Assembly (NCBI GenBank): GCA_947496215.1 | Contig: CANMCF010000007.1 | Location: 62,001 to 126,000 of the forward strand | DNA from: an uncultured Bizionia sp. | Lineage (GTDB): Bacteria > Bacteroidota > Bacteroidia > Flavobacteriales > Flavobacteriaceae | Direction: 5' to 3' | Length of the DNA: 64,000 nt | In this document: positions 63,009 through 64,000 of the stretch, in pieces | Layout: each line of letters opens with the position of its first letter | Position numbering within the stretch: position 1 is the stretch's first letter | Translations under genes and position numbers: made by a program | The notes under the pieces: model-generated | What the model saw: the letters and a program-made list of their open reading frames with translations, nothing else | Databases searched by the model: none | What the model was told of the DNA's origin: nothing

Positions 63009-64000
63009 ATGCCCTACAAGTACATATTGACAACCGTTTTTATTTGTTTTCTCAGTTTAGGACATTCACAGTCCAATACAGTGGATTTTCAAAATGAATT
63101 GGAAGAACTTTCCAAAACAAAAGAAGGGCTCAATGATGCCATTAGAATCGATTTAACAGGATTGACTCTCTATGATTTCATTGGTACTTTGGCTGGCGAA
63201 CACAAACTAAACGTGAGTGTGGATTCGCAATTAAATCAGATGGTAACTGGAAATTTTTTCGATATTCCAATAAAGGAAGTCTTCTTGTTTTTGGTCAAAA
63301 AGCATGACTTGGAAGCAAGTATCTCCAATACCATTATTGTTTTCAACAAGAAAAAAGAAGAAGTTGTTGTTGAAAAACCGAAACCACTGAAGGCAATAGA
63401 TGTCAGCTTTAACAAACAAAATCAATTTTTATCGGTTAAATTGAAAAACGATTCCTTGCCAAGGGTTGCGCAAGCCATAACGGATGCTTCCATGCGAAAT
63501 GTGGTTTTGGCTCCAAACGTAAAGGCAGAAAAAGTGTCTGCTTACATTTTAAACAGACCTTTTGACCAAGTCATGGAAATGATTGCAAAGTCCAATGACT
63601 TGGTATTGACCAAAGATGAAAACGAAAATTACTTTTTGGAAAAGGACACTACAACAAAAGAAGATCCAAAAAAAGCGTCAAGTTCCAGAAGAGGAGTTCG
63701 AAAGGGTAAGAAGGGGAACAGTTATGCCAAAGGTGAATCCGGGAGTTTTGTAATAGAAATAAGCGAACAAGGATTTTTGAATGTGAAGGCTTTTGAAGCT
63801 GATGCCGCAGATATGTTGACGGAAGCAGCAGAAAAACTACATATAAACTTCTTTATGTACAACACACCAGAAGGAGTCAATACGACTTTGGTAGCCAATG
63901 GAATAACATTCGACAACTTACTGAATCATTTGTTTAAAGGCGAGAAATACACGTACAAGAAAACAGAGGATTTATATTTAATAGGGGAGCATAAGACAGA
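63009..64000 (+). CDS. GspD-like secretin (3' end outside window)
   Basis: The first 330 codons of an outer-membrane secretin lie in the window. The signal peptide (YILTTVFICFLSLGHSQS) is followed by an N0/STN-type domain (IRIDLTGLTLYDFIGTLAGE, GNFFDIPIKEVFLFLVKK). Repeated N1-type domains come next, for example SVKLKNDSLPRVAQAITDAS. A basic Ser/Lys linker (SSSRRGVRKGKKG) lies near residue 220. The multimerising barrel is beyond the edge. It starts 6 bp after the ATPase gene and would be the exit pore of the system. Confidence 0.88.
   Translation, partial: MPYKYILTTVFICFLSLGHSQSNTVDFQNELEELSKTKEGLNDAIRIDLTGLTLYDFIGTLAGEHKLNVSVDSQLNQMVTGNFFDIPIKEVFLFLVKKHDLEASISNTIIVFNKKKEEVVVEKPKPLKAIDVSFNKQNQFLSVKLKNDSLPRVAQAITDASMRNVVLAPNVKAEKVSAYILNRPFDQVMEMIAKSNDLVLTKDENENYFLEKDTTTKEDPKKASSSRRGVRKGKKGNSYAKGESGSFVIEISEQGFLNVKAFEADAADMLTEAAEKLHINFFMYNTPEGVNTTLVANGITFDNLLNHLFKGEKYTYKKTEDLYLIGEHKT

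Overview
The window is AT-rich DNA from a member of the Bacteroidota, most likely a Flavobacteriaceae bacterium. The support is a SusC/SusD pair, C-terminal type IX secretion (T9SS) sorting domains, LytTR two-component pairs, an HmuY-type heme lipoprotein, DUF6607/DUF2271 proteins, Bacteroidota-style -7 boxes (TAnnTTTG) and few Shine-Dalgarno sequences. No rRNA, tRNA or CRISPR array was seen.

Region A (1-23528) looks like a chitin/GlcNAc utilisation locus. A susC-susD pair on the minus strand faces a plus-strand operon of LytS-type kinase, LytTR regulator, sodium:solute symporter and a NagX-like (DUF5009) membrane acyltransferase. After an interrupted stretch comes a 1659-residue two-catalytic-domain GH18 chitinase resembling ChiA of Flavobacterium johnsoniae. 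A convergent FG-GAP/ASPIC secreted protein and a second LytTR regulator/kinase pair follow. The stretch 9404-13430 carries an IS3 orfA/orfB remnant, a secreted metzincin with PKD and T9SS domains, an IS1-type zinc-finger fragment, and a diverged second copy of the last 13 codons of the nagX-like gene. It looks like an insertion or rearrangement scar.

Region B (23549-31604) is a heme/iron uptake locus. A four-gene minus-strand operon (DUF6607, ankyrin-repeat protein, DUF2271, PepSY-flavodoxin-FAD reductase) is divergent from a TonB-dependent receptor and an HmuY lipoprotein. A palindrome and a -7 box lie in the 103-bp gap between them.

Region C (31607-56084) is an envelope/efflux module. An NtrC-type regulator and its kinase are divergent from an S41 peptidase. 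Then come an HlyD/MacA-like adaptor, an ABC ATPase, six consecutive ~800-residue FtsX/MacB-type permeases, a GIN-domain (DUF2807) protein, a second ABC ATPase and a TolC-like channel. Three copies of a 40-bp dyad operator, each 54-55 bp upstream of a TTTGGCAT element, stand before the peptidase, the adaptor operon and the sixth permease. I infer that this is one small regulon of the local NtrC-type regulator. It is the most interesting structure in the window.

Region D (56232-64000) has a small unknown protein and a YwqK/MORN-like protein, followed by a compact type II secretion/type IV pilus-like operon: a GspK-like large pseudopilin, GspI- and GspJ-like pseudopilins, GspF, a GspG-like pseudopilin, a short prepilin peptidase, GspE and a secretin cut by the window edge. 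The genes mostly overlap or abut, and several use TTG starts.
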